A stretch of 64,000 nucleotides of DNA from Vibrio rumoiensis 1S-45. Its GTDB lineage: Bacteria > Pseudomonadota > Gammaproteobacteria > Enterobacterales > Vibrionaceae. The notes beneath the pieces were generated by a model. The model was given only the letters and a program-made list of their open reading frames with translations. It was not told the origin of the DNA and did not search any database. The translations under genes and the position numbers were made by a program. Shown piece by piece: positions 8,609 through 17,589 of the stretch. The stretch spans positions 62,001 through 126,000 of the forward strand of contig NZ_AJYK02000008.1 in the NCBI RefSeq assembly GCF_000286955.2, written 5' to 3'. Each line of letters starts with the position of its first letter. The first letter of the stretch is position 1.

Positions 8609-8628
8609 TTGTGCGAGATCTCGCACAA
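8609..8628. promoter_or_regulatory. GacA/VarA (UvrY/SirA) type operator of the csrB RNA
   Basis: TTGTGCGAGATCTCGCACAA is a perfect 20-bp palindrome. Its core fits the GacA-family upstream activating sequence (TGTAAG-N6-CTTACA; closer to the TGTGAGAGATCTC variant). Its centre lies about 164 bp upstream of the inferred csrB start, similar to the distance known for UvrY/SirA sites at enterobacterial csrB. Confidence 0.75.
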
Positions 8629-8704
8629 GGAATCAGTAGAAAGTCTGCATTTTGCTGATAAAACAATAATTATTTAGAGAAAATTACTCATGGTCATGAT
8701 GATT

Positions 8705-8743
8705 AATCACCCTCAAAACCTGTATTTTGTTTCGAGAGTGATT
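8705..8743 (-). terminator. Stem-loop downstream of rarD
   Basis: AATCACCCTCAAAAC (8705-8719) pairs with GTTTCGAGAGTGATT (8729-8743) with two mismatches, just past the rarD stop codon. There is no clear T run on the minus strand, so termination is probable rather than certain. Confidence 0.45.
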
Positions 8744-8747
8744 GCTT

Positions 8748-9746
8748 TTATTTGCTTTTATTCGGCTTATTGTGAGCTTGGTGGAGATCTTGAATTAAGG
8801 TTTCATTGGTAATATCAACATCCAATGCTTCTTTTTTCTGTGCAGCGGCTAATTTTTTATTATTAGAATTGTTACTGAGTCCATCCCACGTAAATACGAC
8901 TAATGCTGCCCAAATGCAGGCAAAAGTGATGATTTTATCTGGTGTAAAGGCTTCGCCATAAACGAAGACAGCTAATAAAAACATCAAACTCGGGCCGATG
9001 TATTGAATAAAGCCGAGTGTGGCTAAACGTAAACGTACCGCTGCCCCAGCAAAGCACAGTAAAGGTAAAGTCGTCACTATGCCTGCCGAGATCAATAAGG
9101 TATTGAGTGACCAAGCGTTGCCTGATAATTGACTGGTGCTGCTGTCTGCCAAAATGAATAGGTAGATTAAAGCAACAGGAAGTAAGACTAAGGTCTCAAT
9201 AAATAGTCCAGTAAAAGCATCAAGATTAACTTTTTTACGCAGTAATCCGTACATACCAAAGCTAAAGGCTAATACCATGGCAATAATCGGAACGGAGCCA
9301 AAGACGACAAGTTGCACAATAACGCCAATACTGGCTAACGCGACGGCAAACCATTGCAGCTTACGTAACTTCTCATTAAGAAAAATCATTCCCAGAATTA
9401 CATTAAATAGTGGGTTGATGTAATAACCTAAGCTGGCATCTAACATGTGGTCGATACTGACAGCCCAAATAAAAACTAACCAATTGATGCCAATGGTGAT
9501 CGAGGTGATCAGCAGGTAGATGACTTTAGTTTTCGAGCGCAAAGTCTCTTTCACTACTTGCCAACCTTTGGTGAAATACAAAAGAACAGCAAGAAAGATA
9601 AAAGACCAAATCACGCGATGGCAAAGGATTTCAAAAGGGGGGACATCGCCGAGTGCTTTGAAGTAAATAGGGGCAACACCCCACATGGTATAAGCAAGGA
9701 TCGCTAACAGCACTCCTTGTTGTGTTCGTTTTAATTCATCATCCAT
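8748..9746 (-). CDS. rarD: RarD family EamA-type transporter
   Basis: This is an inner-membrane protein of the drug/metabolite transporter superfamily with ten predicted helices in two EamA repeats. E. coli RarD is named for chloramphenicol resistance; its substrate is unknown. RarD landmarks include GVLLAILAYTMWGVAPIYFK at the N-terminus, CHRVIWSF near 45, LGYYINPLFNV near 107 and GFIQYIGPSLMFLLAV near 240. I start at 9746 (protein MDDELKRTQ). Further in-frame sequence upstream runs into recQ and is not RarD-like. The predicted 332 residues exceed E. coli RarD (296) because of a polar, lysine-rich C-terminal tail of about 40 residues. Confidence 0.88.
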   Translation of the reverse strand: MDDELKRTQQGVLLAILAYTMWGVAPIYFKALGDVPPFEILCHRVIWSFIFLAVLLYFTKGWQVVKETLRSKTKVIYLLITSITIGINWLVFIWAVSIDHMLDASLGYYINPLFNVILGMIFLNEKLRKLQWFAVALASIGVIVQLVVFGSVPIIAMVLAFSFGMYGLLRKKVNLDAFTGLFIETLVLLPVALIYLFILADSSTSQLSGNAWSLNTLLISAGIVTTLPLLCFAGAAVRLRLATLGFIQYIGPSLMFLLAVFVYGEAFTPDKIITFACIWAALVVFTWDGLSNNSNNKKLAAAQKKEALDVDITNETLIQDLHQAHNKPNKSK

Positions 9747-9972
9747 TCTATGGCTTACTTTTATTTTTATTAGTAAAGCATGAGTATAAAAGTGATGAAC
9801 ATTATTACCTAATGAATTACAGGAATACCCAAGTTGCCGTGAAGTAAATATGCTAACGATTGCTGGTTTCAATCGGATGAAAAGCCCACTACAATAGGCG
9901 GCTTTACAGTCAATTACCGTGGTTTGATTTTTATTTTGACTGTCCCTGATCCACCATTTTGATTGAGATAGC

Positions 9973-11850
9973 ATGCCTAGCCCCGAAATTGCCCCGAGCA
10001 TTGAAACAACATCTAGCATTGACACGGCAGACACTATCTCGCCATCAGAAATGACGCCTGCTCAAATTTTACAAGACGTGTTTGGTTACCAAAGCTTTCG
10101 AGTGGGGCAACAACAAGCCATTGATAACGTGCTTGCCGGACAAGACAGTTTGGTGATTATGCCAACTGGTGGCGGTAAATCGTTGTGCTATCAAGTGCCG
10201 GCGTTATTGCAATCTGGCCTAACCATCGTTATTTCTCCTTTGATTTCCTTAATGAAAGATCAAGTTGATCAGTTAAAAGCCAATGGGGTGGCGGCTGAGT
10301 GCATTAACTCATCGATGGAGCGAGAAGAGTTGATTCGGGTGTATAACCGCATGAATAACGGCCAGCTTAAAATGGTGTATATCTCACCAGAACGCATCTT
10401 AAGTCGTGATTTTAGTGAACGTTTAGAACATTTGCCGCTAAGTATGATCGCGGTGGATGAAGCGCATTGTATTTCACAGTGGGGGCACGATTTCCGCCCT
10501 GAATATGCGTTGCTCGGACAAATTAAACAACGTTTTCCCCATGTACCGGTTATGGCGTTAACCGCCACGGCAGATGAAGCCACCCGTAAAGACATCATTT
10601 CTCGTCTCCAGCTTAATCAACCTTTTGAGTATCTCGGCAGTTTTGATCGCCCCAATATTCGTTACACCTTATTAGAAAAGCACAAGCCAGTTTCACAAGT
10701 GATCCGTTACTTGGCGACCCAAAAAGGTCAGTGCGGCATTATCTATTGTGGCAGCCGTAAAAAAGTCGAAATGGTGACGGAGAAGTTATGTAATAACCAC
10801 ATTCGAGCCGCTGGATACCATGCGGGTATGGCGAACGATGAACGGGCGTATGTGCAAGAAGCGTTTCAAAAAGATGATATTCAAATTGTGGTTGCCACGG
10901 TCGCTTTTGGTATGGGGATCAACAAACCTAACGTGCGTTTTGTATTGCACTTTGATATTCCACGTAATATTGAATCTTATTATCAAGAAACCGGTCGAGC
11001 AGGGCGCGATGGCTTACCGGCTGAAGCGGTGATGTTGTATGACCCAGCTGATATGGGGTGGCTGCGCCGCATGCTGGATGAAAAAGAAGACGGCCCACAA
11101 AAACAAGTGGAAACCCACAAACTTAATGCCATGAGCGCCTTTGCCGAAGCGCAAACCTGCCGTCGCCAAGTGCTGCTCAATTATTTTGGTGAATATAGCC
11201 CGAAACCTTGTGGTAACTGTGATATTTGCCTTGATCCACCAAAGCATTTTGATGGCACTGAAGCGGCGCGCAAAGCTTTGTCTTGTGTGTATCGGGTTAA
11301 TCAAAGCTTTGGGGTCGGTTATGTGGTGGAAGTGTTGCGCGGTATGCAAAATATTCGTGTGCGTGACAATGGCCATGACAAGATCACCACCTATGGCATT
11401 GGTAAAGAACACAGCCATGATTACTGGGTCAGCATTATGCGCCAGTTGATCCACAAAGGAATGTTGACGCAAAATATTACTCGTAATTCTACTTTGCAAC
11501 TCACTGAAGAAGCGCGCCCATTATTGCGCGGTGATATGGAGTTACAGTTAGCGGTGCCCCGTTTAGATACCGCGGTACGATCGGCCAAGAATGACAAACT
11601 GGTCACCAAAAATTACGATAAAAGGCTGTTTGCTAAGTTGCGTAAACTGCGTAAATCAATTGCCGATGAAGATGGCTTGCCACCTTATGTGGTGTTCAGT
11701 GATGCCACTCTGGTGGATATGGCGGATATTCTGCCAACCTCTTACGGTGAAATGTTAGCGGTTAACGGTGTTGGTCAGCGTAAGCTTGAAAAATACGCTG
11801 ATGCCTTTTTAGATGTGATTCAGGAGCACCTGACGGTAGGTGAAAGATAA
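9973..11850 (+). CDS. recQ: ATP-dependent DNA helicase RecQ
   Basis: RecQ is a 3'-5' superfamily 2 helicase acting in the RecF recombination pathway and in processing stalled forks. The 625 residues show Walker A ([12 protein letters not shown] near 62), the DEAH box ([17 protein letters not shown] near 160) and motif VI ([12 protein letters not shown] near 338). The zinc site is [12 protein letters not shown]...CGNCDIC near 395-418, followed by a winged helix and a C-terminal HRDC domain. About 28 extra residues precede the conserved [12 protein letters not shown]. An ATG at 10051 would remove most of them, so the start is not certain. A DUF3630 gene follows 2 nt downstream. Confidence 0.96.
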   Translation: MPSPEIAPSIETTSSIDTADTISPSEMTPAQILQDVFGYQSFRVGQQQAIDNVLAGQDSLVIMPTGGGKSLCYQVPALLQSGLTIVISPLISLMKDQVDQLKANGVAAECINSSMEREELIRVYNRMNNGQLKMVYISPERILSRDFSERLEHLPLSMIAVDEAHCISQWGHDFRPEYALLGQIKQRFPHVPVMALTATADEATRKDIISRLQLNQPFEYLGSFDRPNIRYTLLEKHKPVSQVIRYLATQKGQCGIIYCGSRKKVEMVTEKLCNNHIRAAGYHAGMANDERAYVQEAFQKDDIQIVVATVAFGMGINKPNVRFVLHFDIPRNIESYYQETGRAGRDGLPAEAVMLYDPADMGWLRRMLDEKEDGPQKQVETHKLNAMSAFAEAQTCRRQVLLNYFGEYSPKPCGNCDICLDPPKHFDGTEAARKALSCVYRVNQSFGVGYVVEVLRGMQNIRVRDNGHDKITTYGIGKEHSHDYWVSIMRQLIHKGMLTQNITRNSTLQLTEEARPLLRGDMELQLAVPRLDTAVRSAKNDKLVTKNYDKRLFAKLRKLRKSIADEDGLPPYVVFSDATLVDMADILPTSYGEMLAVNGVGQRKLEKYADAFLDVIQEHLTVGER

Positions 11851-11852
11851 GC

Positions 11853-12158
11853 ATGGCAATGTTTAGTCTGCGAGAATTTGATGCTGAAGTTGGCCGGATT
11901 ATTTTAATCAATCCGAGCTTTGATTTTGATTCATACCCACCATTAGGTGAAAAGTTAGTGTCTTTGTTATCGGCCAGTGTTGTTGAAACTCAAAGCGATG
12001 CAGACCTGCATTCTTGGTTGATCGACTTTGAAGGCTGCCAACTATTTTTACGTGCCGAGCATTATTCGGAGACCATGTGGATTGAAGCTTTATCGCCACA
12101 AACAGGGGTGGAAGAGCTGCAATACCTCGCTCAGTTATTTGCAATGGGAATAGGCTAG
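11853..12158 (+). CDS. DUF3630 family protein
   Basis: This small acidic cytoplasmic protein (101 residues) has no membrane segment or catalytic motif that I can see. The pattern LHSWLIDFEGCQLFLRAEHYSETMWIEAL matches what I know as the DUF3630 family, found next to recQ in Vibrio and relatives. Its start is 2 nt after the recQ stop, so it is almost certainly co-transcribed and perhaps translationally coupled. The function is unknown; a role linked to RecQ would be guilt by association only. Confidence 0.75.
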   Translation: MAMFSLREFDAEVGRIILINPSFDFDSYPPLGEKLVSLLSASVVETQSDADLHSWLIDFEGCQLFLRAEHYSETMWIEALSPQTGVEELQYLAQLFAMGIG

Positions 12159-12236
12159 TTCCTCATTTTTCCTAGCGAAAATTATCAGCGAAACACTCGA
12201 GTGATAAATCTCGCCACTTGTTTGATAAACGAACAG

Positions 12237-12264
12237 TTGAAGTGACAATACATTTCGGTATAAT
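12237..12264 (+). promoter_or_regulatory. Sigma70 promoter of yhhQ
   Basis: TTGAAG (12237-12242) and TATAAT (12259-12264) are separated by 16 nt. Transcription from about 12271 would give a leader of about 100 nt that contains the riboswitch candidate. Confidence 0.6.
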
Positions 12265-12328
12265 CGGCCAACTTTCTGGATAGTCTGACCTTTGAGTCAA
12301 GCTATTCACTGTATTTTTAACACGTCAT

Positions 12329-12363
12329 TATGGGTTCCCTCGCCCCCATACACTAAAAAAAGG
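12329..12363 (+). promoter_or_regulatory. preQ1-I riboswitch candidate in the yhhQ leader
   Basis: TATGGG (12329-12334) pairs with CCCATA (12345-12350) around the pyrimidine-rich loop TTCCCTCGCC, followed by the A-rich tail CACTAAAAAAAGG. This hairpin-plus-A-rich-tail layout in about 35 nt is the preQ1 class I fold. The loop CCT (12338-12340) can pair with the tail AGG (12361-12363) to close the pseudoknot. That AGG is also the Shine-Dalgarno sequence of yhhQ, 7 nt before its ATG, which points to translational repression by preQ1. The downstream gene is a preQ0/preQ1 transporter, the expected target. Confidence 0.8.
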
Positions 12364-12370
12364 TCACAAT

Positions 12371-13108
12371 ATGTCACGTTCAAACTCTGTGTCTGCGCAA
12401 GCAGAGACGACCCAATACTCTTTTTCTAGCAAACCTAGTTTTTCTAAGCCACAACAAAATAAAGCACTATTTTGGTTAGTTCTTTTCCATTTGCTTGTGA
12501 TCGCATCGAGTAACTATTTAGTTCAAATTCCTTTTACCTTATTTGGTTTACACACCACTTGGGGCGCGTTCACTTTTCCGTTTATCTTCTTAGCCACAGA
12601 CCTTACAGTACGTATTTTTGGTGCGGGCATAGCAAGGAAAATAATCTTTTGGGTGATGTTGCCTGCTTTAGTGATTTCTTATGCGTTATCGGTATTATTT
12701 TTCCAAGGCAGCTTTCAAGGGGCAGGGCAGTTAGCTGTCTTTAATATGTTTGTTGCTAGGATCGCTATCGCAAGCTTTATGGCGTATTTGCTTGGTCAAA
12801 TTATGGATGTGCATGTCTTTAACCGCTTGCGCCAATTAAAGCAGTGGTGGGTGGCTCCGACCTGTTCGACTTTATTTGGCAACGCTTTAGACACCATAGC
12901 CTTTTTCTCGATTGCTTTTTATATGAGCAGCGATCCTTTTATGGCTGAGCATTGGACAGAAATTGCATTGGTGGATTACAGTGTGAAACTGATCATCAGC
13001 TTAGGACTGTTTGTCCCAATGTATGGCGTATTATTGAATTATTTAATGAAAAAGCTCACAACGATTGACTCTGCAACACTCAAGCATGAGGCCAATGCTT
13101 CATTGTAA
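12371..13108 (+). CDS. yhhQ: Queuosine precursor (preQ0/preQ1) transporter YhhQ
   Basis: YhhQ is a VUT-family inner-membrane protein that imports 7-cyano- or 7-aminomethyl-7-deazaguanine for queuosine tRNA modification. The 245 residues have six predicted helices after a polar N-terminal tail of about 35 residues. Family features include TFPFIFLATDLTVRIFG near 70-87, ARIAIASFMAYLLGQIMDVHVFNRLR near 133-155, and STLFGNALDTIAFFSIAFY near 165. The N-terminal tail is longer than in E. coli YhhQ. The leader carries a preQ1-type riboswitch, which supports the assignment. Confidence 0.92.
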   Translation: MSRSNSVSAQAETTQYSFSSKPSFSKPQQNKALFWLVLFHLLVIASSNYLVQIPFTLFGLHTTWGAFTFPFIFLATDLTVRIFGAGIARKIIFWVMLPALVISYALSVLFFQGSFQGAGQLAVFNMFVARIAIASFMAYLLGQIMDVHVFNRLRQLKQWWVAPTCSTLFGNALDTIAFFSIAFYMSSDPFMAEHWTEIALVDYSVKLIISLGLFVPMYGVLLNYLMKKLTTIDSATLKHEANASL

Positions 13109-13143
13109 TGTTAATGTGCTGTTTAAATACCACCGTTAAGAAG

Positions 13144-13173
13144 CCAGAAATATTTTTCTGGTTTTTTTGTTTT
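13144..13173 (+). terminator. Rho-independent terminator of yhhQ
   Basis: CCAGAAA (13144-13150) pairs with TTTCTGG (13155-13161), followed by seven T residues and a second T run. Confidence 0.8.
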
Positions 13174-13240
13174 TAATCAACATGTTAATTTTAATATTTT
13201 CATTTTATAAAAATTAAATGATATTTTTTCTCATTTAGAC

Positions 13241-13268
13241 TTGATTTATTAATGAGAATGATTATTAT
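13241..13268 (+). promoter_or_regulatory. ryhB promoter overlapped by a Fur box
   Basis: A -35 candidate TTGATT (13241-13246) and -10 TATTAT (13263-13268) are spaced 16 nt. The interval 13248-13266 matches the 19-bp Fur consensus at 14 positions by my alignment. Fur with iron would block this promoter, as at known ryhB genes. Confidence 0.7.
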
Positions 13269-13274
13269 TAACAA

Positions 13275-13448
13275 CGTCGAAAGGGAAAAGAGAAACACAG
13301 CATTACGATGTTTGATTCTTCGTTTCTTTAAGACACGACATTGCTCACATTGCTTCCAGTGTATTTAGCTTTCGTGGTAGGTGTTTCATTTTTACATCTA
13401 ACCATCTTTTGCTAAGCGGCATCCATTCGGTGCCGCTTTCTTTTTTTT
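13275..13448 (+). ncRNA. ryhB: RyhB iron-regulatory small RNA
   Basis: RyhB pairs with mRNAs of iron-using proteins under iron limitation, with Hfq. The segment CACGACATTGCTCACATTGC at 13334-13353, continuing TTCCAGT, is identical to the conserved target-pairing core of E. coli RyhB as I know it. A Fur-box promoter lies upstream and a strong terminator (AAGCGGCA/TGCCGCTT plus eight T) at 13414-13448. The inferred RNA of about 174 nt is longer than the 90-nt enterobacterial form, in line with the long Vibrio RyhB. The exact 5' end is an estimate. Confidence 0.93.
13414..13448 (+). terminator. Terminator of RyhB
   Basis: AAGCGGCA (13414-13421) and TGCCGCTT (13431-13438) form an 8-bp perfect stem followed by TC and eight T residues. 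Confidence 0.85.
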
Positions 13449-13469
13449 AGGCTTACCGATTTTATTCCC

Positions 13470-13800
13470 TTCGTTGATTATCTTTTCTTTTGTTAAATTA
13501 ATTAGGCACAATTTTTGCGCAACATTGCTTGTGATCAATTGTTTTCCACAAAGGATCCACGCATAACTTTTTAATTAACGATGATCCATATTAATTTAAC
13601 TTATTGTTTTAATTCTATTTTATTTATTTTTCGTATAAGATCTTGACAATATTTTAATTTGTGAAGAAAAGTTAACAACACAGTTATCCACAGGTGGGTT
13701 GCATTGTTTCGTTGATCTATTCACCACTGTGGTGCATGAAATAGGCAAAATAGAAAAAAATGATCAGTTAAGAGGCATTATTTGTTGAAAGCTTGAGCGG
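13470..13800. other. AT-rich region with a DnaA box and clustered GATC sites upstream of polA
   Basis: No gene is visible between RyhB and polA. The stretch holds a consensus DnaA box TTATCCACA (13684-13692) and a one-mismatch box (TTTTCCACA near 13542). I count six GATC sites between about 13530 and 13765, and very AT-rich DNA at 13560-13680. This resembles replication-control DNA but is not shown to be an origin. Confidence 0.4.
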
Positions 13801-13953
13801 TGTGGTTTGAATTTGCGAATGAGGTGATAAACGTCTCGGAATCAGGTCAAGCAGCGAGGCCAAGGAACAAGTATAGGCGTGGATCCGAATCCTTAGACGT
13901 GGCATTCTAGAGCTATTATATTGGTTTTCTCCTCAGCTCGGATATCAGACACT

Positions 13954-16773
13954 ATGGCAACAATTGCTGACAATTCATTGATCCTTATCGATGGCTCATC
14001 TTATTTGTACCGCGCATTTCACGCTTACCCTGAAAGTATGAACAATGGCAATATTCAAACGAACGCCGTTTATGGTGTTGTGAATATGCTGCGCAGTATG
14101 ATGAAACAATTTTCTTCTGAACGTATTGCGGTGATCTTTGATGCCAAAGGCAAAACCTTCCGCGATGACATGTACTCAGAATATAAAGCCAACCGTCCTT
14201 CAATGCCGCAAGAATTGCGCGATCAAATTGAACCTTTGCACAATATTATTCGTGCGATGGGGTTACCGCTAATTTGTGTGTCTGGTGTAGAGGCTGATGA
14301 TGTGATTGGTACACTATCGTCACAAGCCTCCAAGCAAGGTATGCCGGTTCTGATCAGTACTGGCGATAAAGATATGGCGCAATTGGTGGATGATAATGTC
14401 ACTTTGATCAACACCATGACCAATGTGGTGATGGATAGAGATGGCGTGATTGAAAAGTTTGGCTTGCCGCCAGAGCTGATTATCGATTACTTAGCCTTGA
14501 TGGGTGATAAAGTCGATAACATTCCCGGTGTTCCGGGGGTAGGTGATAAAACCGCTGTCGCTTTATTACAAGGCTTGGGTAGTTTAGACACGATTTACCA
14601 AAATTTAGATAAAATTGCCGAGTTGTCTTTCCGTGGATCAAAAACCATGGCGAAAAAATTGTTAGAGAATAAAGACAATGCGGATATGTCCTATCAACTC
14701 GCTACGATAAAACTCGATGTGGAATTGGATTACCAACCAACTGATTTGTGTAAAGCTGAGCCGAATAAAGATGAATTAATTAAGTTGTTTGGTGAGTTGA
14801 CGTTTAAATCTTGGCTAAATGAATTATTAGATGGCGGCGATGGAAAAATAGAAGCCAGTGAAAGTGCTGCTCGCTCGAGTGTTACTGGTTCACCGAGTAC
14901 GGTCAAATCGGCGACCACTGCTGATGCGCTTGAAGTGGATATGAGCTCGGCCAATATCGATCGTAGTCAATACGAAACCATTTTCGATAAAGAAGTCTTC
15001 CTCGCTTGGTTAGATAAATTGAAAGCAACCGAGGTGTTTGCGTTTGATACCGAAACCGATAGCTTGGATTATATGGTCGCAAACCTAGTGGGTTTATCGT
15101 TTGCTACCGAAGAAGGCGTGGCAGCTTATGTGCCGGTTGCCCATGATTACTTAGATGCCCCGCAGCAACTGGATCGTGATTGGGTGCTGGAACAACTGAA
15201 GCCAATCTTAGAAGATCCGAAACAAGCCAAAGTCGGTCAAAACTTAAAGTACGATGCCAGCGTATTAGCGCGTTACGACATCGACATGCAAGGTATTGAG
15301 TTTGATACCATGCTGGCTTCTTACGTGTTTAACAGCGTAGGTGGTAAGCATGATATGGACAGCTTAGCGTTCCGCTTCTTGCAACATAACTGCATTTCTT
15401 TTGAGTCATTAGCGGGTAAAGGCAAAAAGCAACTGACCTTTAATCAGCTCGATATCAATGATGCCGCACCTTATGCGGCGGAAGATGCCGATGTGACCTT
15501 GCGCCTTCATCACCGCTTACAAGCTGCCTTAGAGCAAGATCCGGGGCTACTTTCAATCTATAAAGAGATAGAAGTGCCTTTAGTGCCGGTAATTTCTCGT
15601 ATTGAGCGCACTGGCGTGATGATTGATGACATGCTTCTTAATACCCAATCGCATGAGATTGCCGCACGTTTAGAAGAGTTGCAGATAAAAGCGTTTGAAG
15701 TGGCGGAGCAAGAATTCAACTTAAGCTCACCGAAACAATTACAAGCGATCCTATTTGAAAAAATGGGTTTGCCGGTCGTGAAGAAAACCCCGTCGGGCGC
15801 CCCATCGACCAATGAAGAAGTGCTACAAGAGTTGGCATTGGATTACCCATTACCAAAATTGATCTTGGAGCATCGTGGTTTAGCGAAATTGAAAACCACT
15901 TATACCGATAAACTGCCGAAAATGATCAACCCACAAACTGGGCGTGTGCATACCTCGTATCACCAAGCGGTCACCGCAACCGGGCGTTTATCCTCGACCG
16001 ATCCAAACTTACAAAACATTCCAATTCGCAATGAAGAAGGACGTCGTATTCGTCAAGCCTTCATCGCTCCACACGGTTGGAAAATTCTCGCGGTCGATTA
16101 CTCGCAAATTGAATTACGCATCATGGCGCATTTGTCGGGTGATAAAGCCTTATTAGATGCGTTTGCCCAGGGTAAAGATATTCACTCTGCTACGGCGGCA
16201 GAAGTGATGGGATGCAGCATAGAAGAAGTGACGACGGAGCAGCGTCGCCGCGCCAAAGCGATTAACTTTGGATTAATTTATGGCATGAGTGCTTTTGGAC
16301 TGGCTAAACAGCTTGGTATTCCTCGTGGTGAAGCTCAGCAGTACATGGACGTGTATTTCGAGCGTTACCCCGGCGTCATGCAATATATGGAAGACACCCG
16401 CTCACAAGCCACAGAACAAGGCTACGTTGAAACTTTATTTGGTCGCCGTTTACATTTACCAGAAATTAAATCGAGCAATGGTATGCGTCGTAAGGGGGCT
16501 GAACGTGCTGCGATCAATGCACCAATGCAAGGCACCGCTGCTGACATTATTAAAAAGGCGATGCTAATCGTCGAGCAGTGGATTCAAGCGGAAGGGAATG
16601 GCGATGTAAAATTGCTGATGCAAGTACACGATGAACTGGTATTTGAAGTGAAAGAGAGTGAATTAGCGCGTATTGAAATAAAAATACAAAAACTGATGGA
16701 ATCGGCTGCTCAGCTAAATGTGCCATTAGTGGCCGAATTCGGCCATGGAGATAACTGGGATCAAGCACATTAG
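13954..16773 (+). CDS. polA: DNA polymerase I
   Basis: Pol I fills gaps and removes RNA primers. Three domains are evident in 939 residues. The 5'-3' exonuclease spans about 1-290 ([32 protein letters not shown]). The 3'-5' exonuclease is around 340-520, with [10 protein letters not shown], so its metal-binding Asp and Glu are intact and proofreading should work. The polymerase spans about 530-939 with [18 protein letters not shown] (motif A), [20 protein letters not shown] (motif B) and [11 protein letters not shown] (motif C). I start at ATG 13954 ([14 protein letters not shown]), which matches the usual N-terminus. A TTG at 13921 would add 11 residues without a clear ribosome site. Spot 42 RNA follows, as in E. 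coli. Confidence 0.97.
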   Translation: MATIADNSLILIDGSSYLYRAFHAYPESMNNGNIQTNAVYGVVNMLRSMMKQFSSERIAVIFDAKGKTFRDDMYSEYKANRPSMPQELRDQIEPLHNIIRAMGLPLICVSGVEADDVIGTLSSQASKQGMPVLISTGDKDMAQLVDDNVTLINTMTNVVMDRDGVIEKFGLPPELIIDYLALMGDKVDNIPGVPGVGDKTAVALLQGLGSLDTIYQNLDKIAELSFRGSKTMAKKLLENKDNADMSYQLATIKLDVELDYQPTDLCKAEPNKDELIKLFGELTFKSWLNELLDGGDGKIEASESAARSSVTGSPSTVKSATTADALEVDMSSANIDRSQYETIFDKEVFLAWLDKLKATEVFAFDTETDSLDYMVANLVGLSFATEEGVAAYVPVAHDYLDAPQQLDRDWVLEQLKPILEDPKQAKVGQNLKYDASVLARYDIDMQGIEFDTMLASYVFNSVGGKHDMDSLAFRFLQHNCISFESLAGKGKKQLTFNQLDINDAAPYAAEDADVTLRLHHRLQAALEQDPGLLSIYKEIEVPLVPVISRIERTGVMIDDMLLNTQSHEIAARLEELQIKAFEVAEQEFNLSSPKQLQAILFEKMGLPVVKKTPSGAPSTNEEVLQELALDYPLPKLILEHRGLAKLKTTYTDKLPKMINPQTGRVHTSYHQAVTATGRLSSTDPNLQNIPIRNEEGRRIRQAFIAPHGWKILAVDYSQIELRIMAHLSGDKALLDAFAQGKDIHSATAAEVMGCSIEEVTTEQRRRAKAINFGLIYGMSAFGLAKQLGIPRGEAQQYMDVYFERYPGVMQYMEDTRSQATEQGYVETLFGRRLHLPEIKSSNGMRRKGAERAAINAPMQGTAADIIKKAMLIVEQWIQAEGNGDVKLLMQVHDELVFEVKESELARIEIKIQKLMESAAQLNVPLVAEFGHGDNWDQAH

Positions 16774-16806
16774 AATCATGTTACTTTTGTTACACTAAAT
16801 AACATG

Positions 16807-16833
16807 AGCCACCTCACGAGGTGGCTTTTTTTT
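16807..16833 (+). terminator. Rho-independent terminator of polA
   Basis: AGCCACCTC (16807-16815) and GAGGTGGCT (16818-16826) form a tight hairpin followed by a run of T. Confidence 0.85.
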
Positions 16834-16910
16834 ATGCGAAATAAGATGATGATTTATTATGTTATTTTGTTACTTAGACAAAAAAACTGAAAAAAAAGAA
16901 CAAAAAAACT

Positions 16911-16938
16911 TTGAACTGAACGGCATTTACGGTAAATT
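16911..16938 (+). promoter_or_regulatory. spf promoter
   Basis: TTGAAC (16911-16916) and TAAATT (16933-16938) are spaced 16 nt, ending 7 nt before the first base of Spot 42. I could not see a convincing CRP site, although CRP represses spf in E. coli. Confidence 0.55.
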
Positions 16939-16945
16939 AAACGAC

Positions 16946-17050
16946 GTAGGGTACAGAGGTAAGATGTTCTATCTTTAAGACCTTTTGTTTCACGTTATTG
17001 GATTAGGCTGTTTCAGCCGCCCCAGTCAGTTTTTGACTGGGGCGTTTTTT
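16946..17050 (+). ncRNA. spf: Spot 42 small RNA
   Basis: Spot 42 is an Hfq-dependent RNA that represses secondary carbon-source and central-metabolism genes when glucose is present. The 5' part GTAGGGTACAGAGGTAAGAT, the following TTCTATCTTT stretch and AGACCTTTT match E. coli Spot 42 almost base for base. The 3' end is the same CCCCAGTCA/TGACTGGGG terminator with T run at 17019-17050. Position directly downstream of polA and upstream of engB is conserved. The middle region (about 16990-17015) diverges, as usual between genera. Confidence 0.96.
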
Positions 17051-17525
17051 ATTGTGGAAAAGGAAAATACAACGATTATAATATGTTGATATTTATTGAT
17101 TTATTTTCTTGATTCAATAGTGGTTTAGAGCTTGAATAAATATCAAACTCCTCTTTTTTTAAGCCTAATGCTTCTATTTCTTTGTGTTTATACGATTCAT
17201 TTCTAACCATTTTCACTTTGTTGTAAAACGATCAGTTTTTGATGGCAAATTTCAACTGAAATTCAAATTAATTTACGTTTGAAAACAAGGTTGAGAATGA
17301 GATCAAGTTTTTGTTGAGAAATGGATGAAAACACGTCGTTTATTTCGTGAATAAATGGATTTTCAAAGAAGGGGAGCGGAGTGTTTATTTTGGCTAACTT
17401 GTGTTTTTTGATGAACTGAACGATGCTTGAAACATAACAAAGAAAACCTCCTTTTATCTCCTATTTTACCCCATCGGCCGCCATGCTTTTGGGGTTTTCT
17501 TTTGAATGGGCTTTCCACTTAACAT
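17051..17525. other. Gene-free region between spf and engB
   Basis: I see no supportable gene in these 475 bases. Visible structure: AAAGAAAACC (17439-17448) and GGTTTTCTTT (17493-17502) form an inverted repeat with a 44-nt spacer. Inside it, on the minus strand, AGGAGG (17452-17447) precedes an ATG (17435) that opens only 13 codons. No function is assigned. Confidence 0.3.
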
Positions 17526-17554
17526 AAAAAAGCCGCTAAAAGGTTTTAGCGGCT
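17526..17554 (-). terminator. Rho-independent terminator of engB
   Basis: AGCCGCTAAAA (17531-17541) and TTTTAGCGGCT (17544-17554) form an 11-bp perfect stem, with T residues at 17530-17526 on the minus strand. Confidence 0.85.
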
Positions 17555-17589
17555 TATTCAACGTTAAAAATTTAGAGAACCAAGTTCAC

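Noticed and set aside
9824..9850. Sequence resembling a terminal repeat (AATACCCAAGTTGCCGTGAA) between rarD and recQ.
   Set aside because: The match to the 7040-7302 ends is partial and there is no partner end nearby.
13470..13953. Chromosomal replication origin upstream of polA.
   Set aside because: Only one consensus DnaA box is seen and the expected origin neighbours (mioC, mnmG, dnaA) are absent; kept only as a replication-control curiosity.
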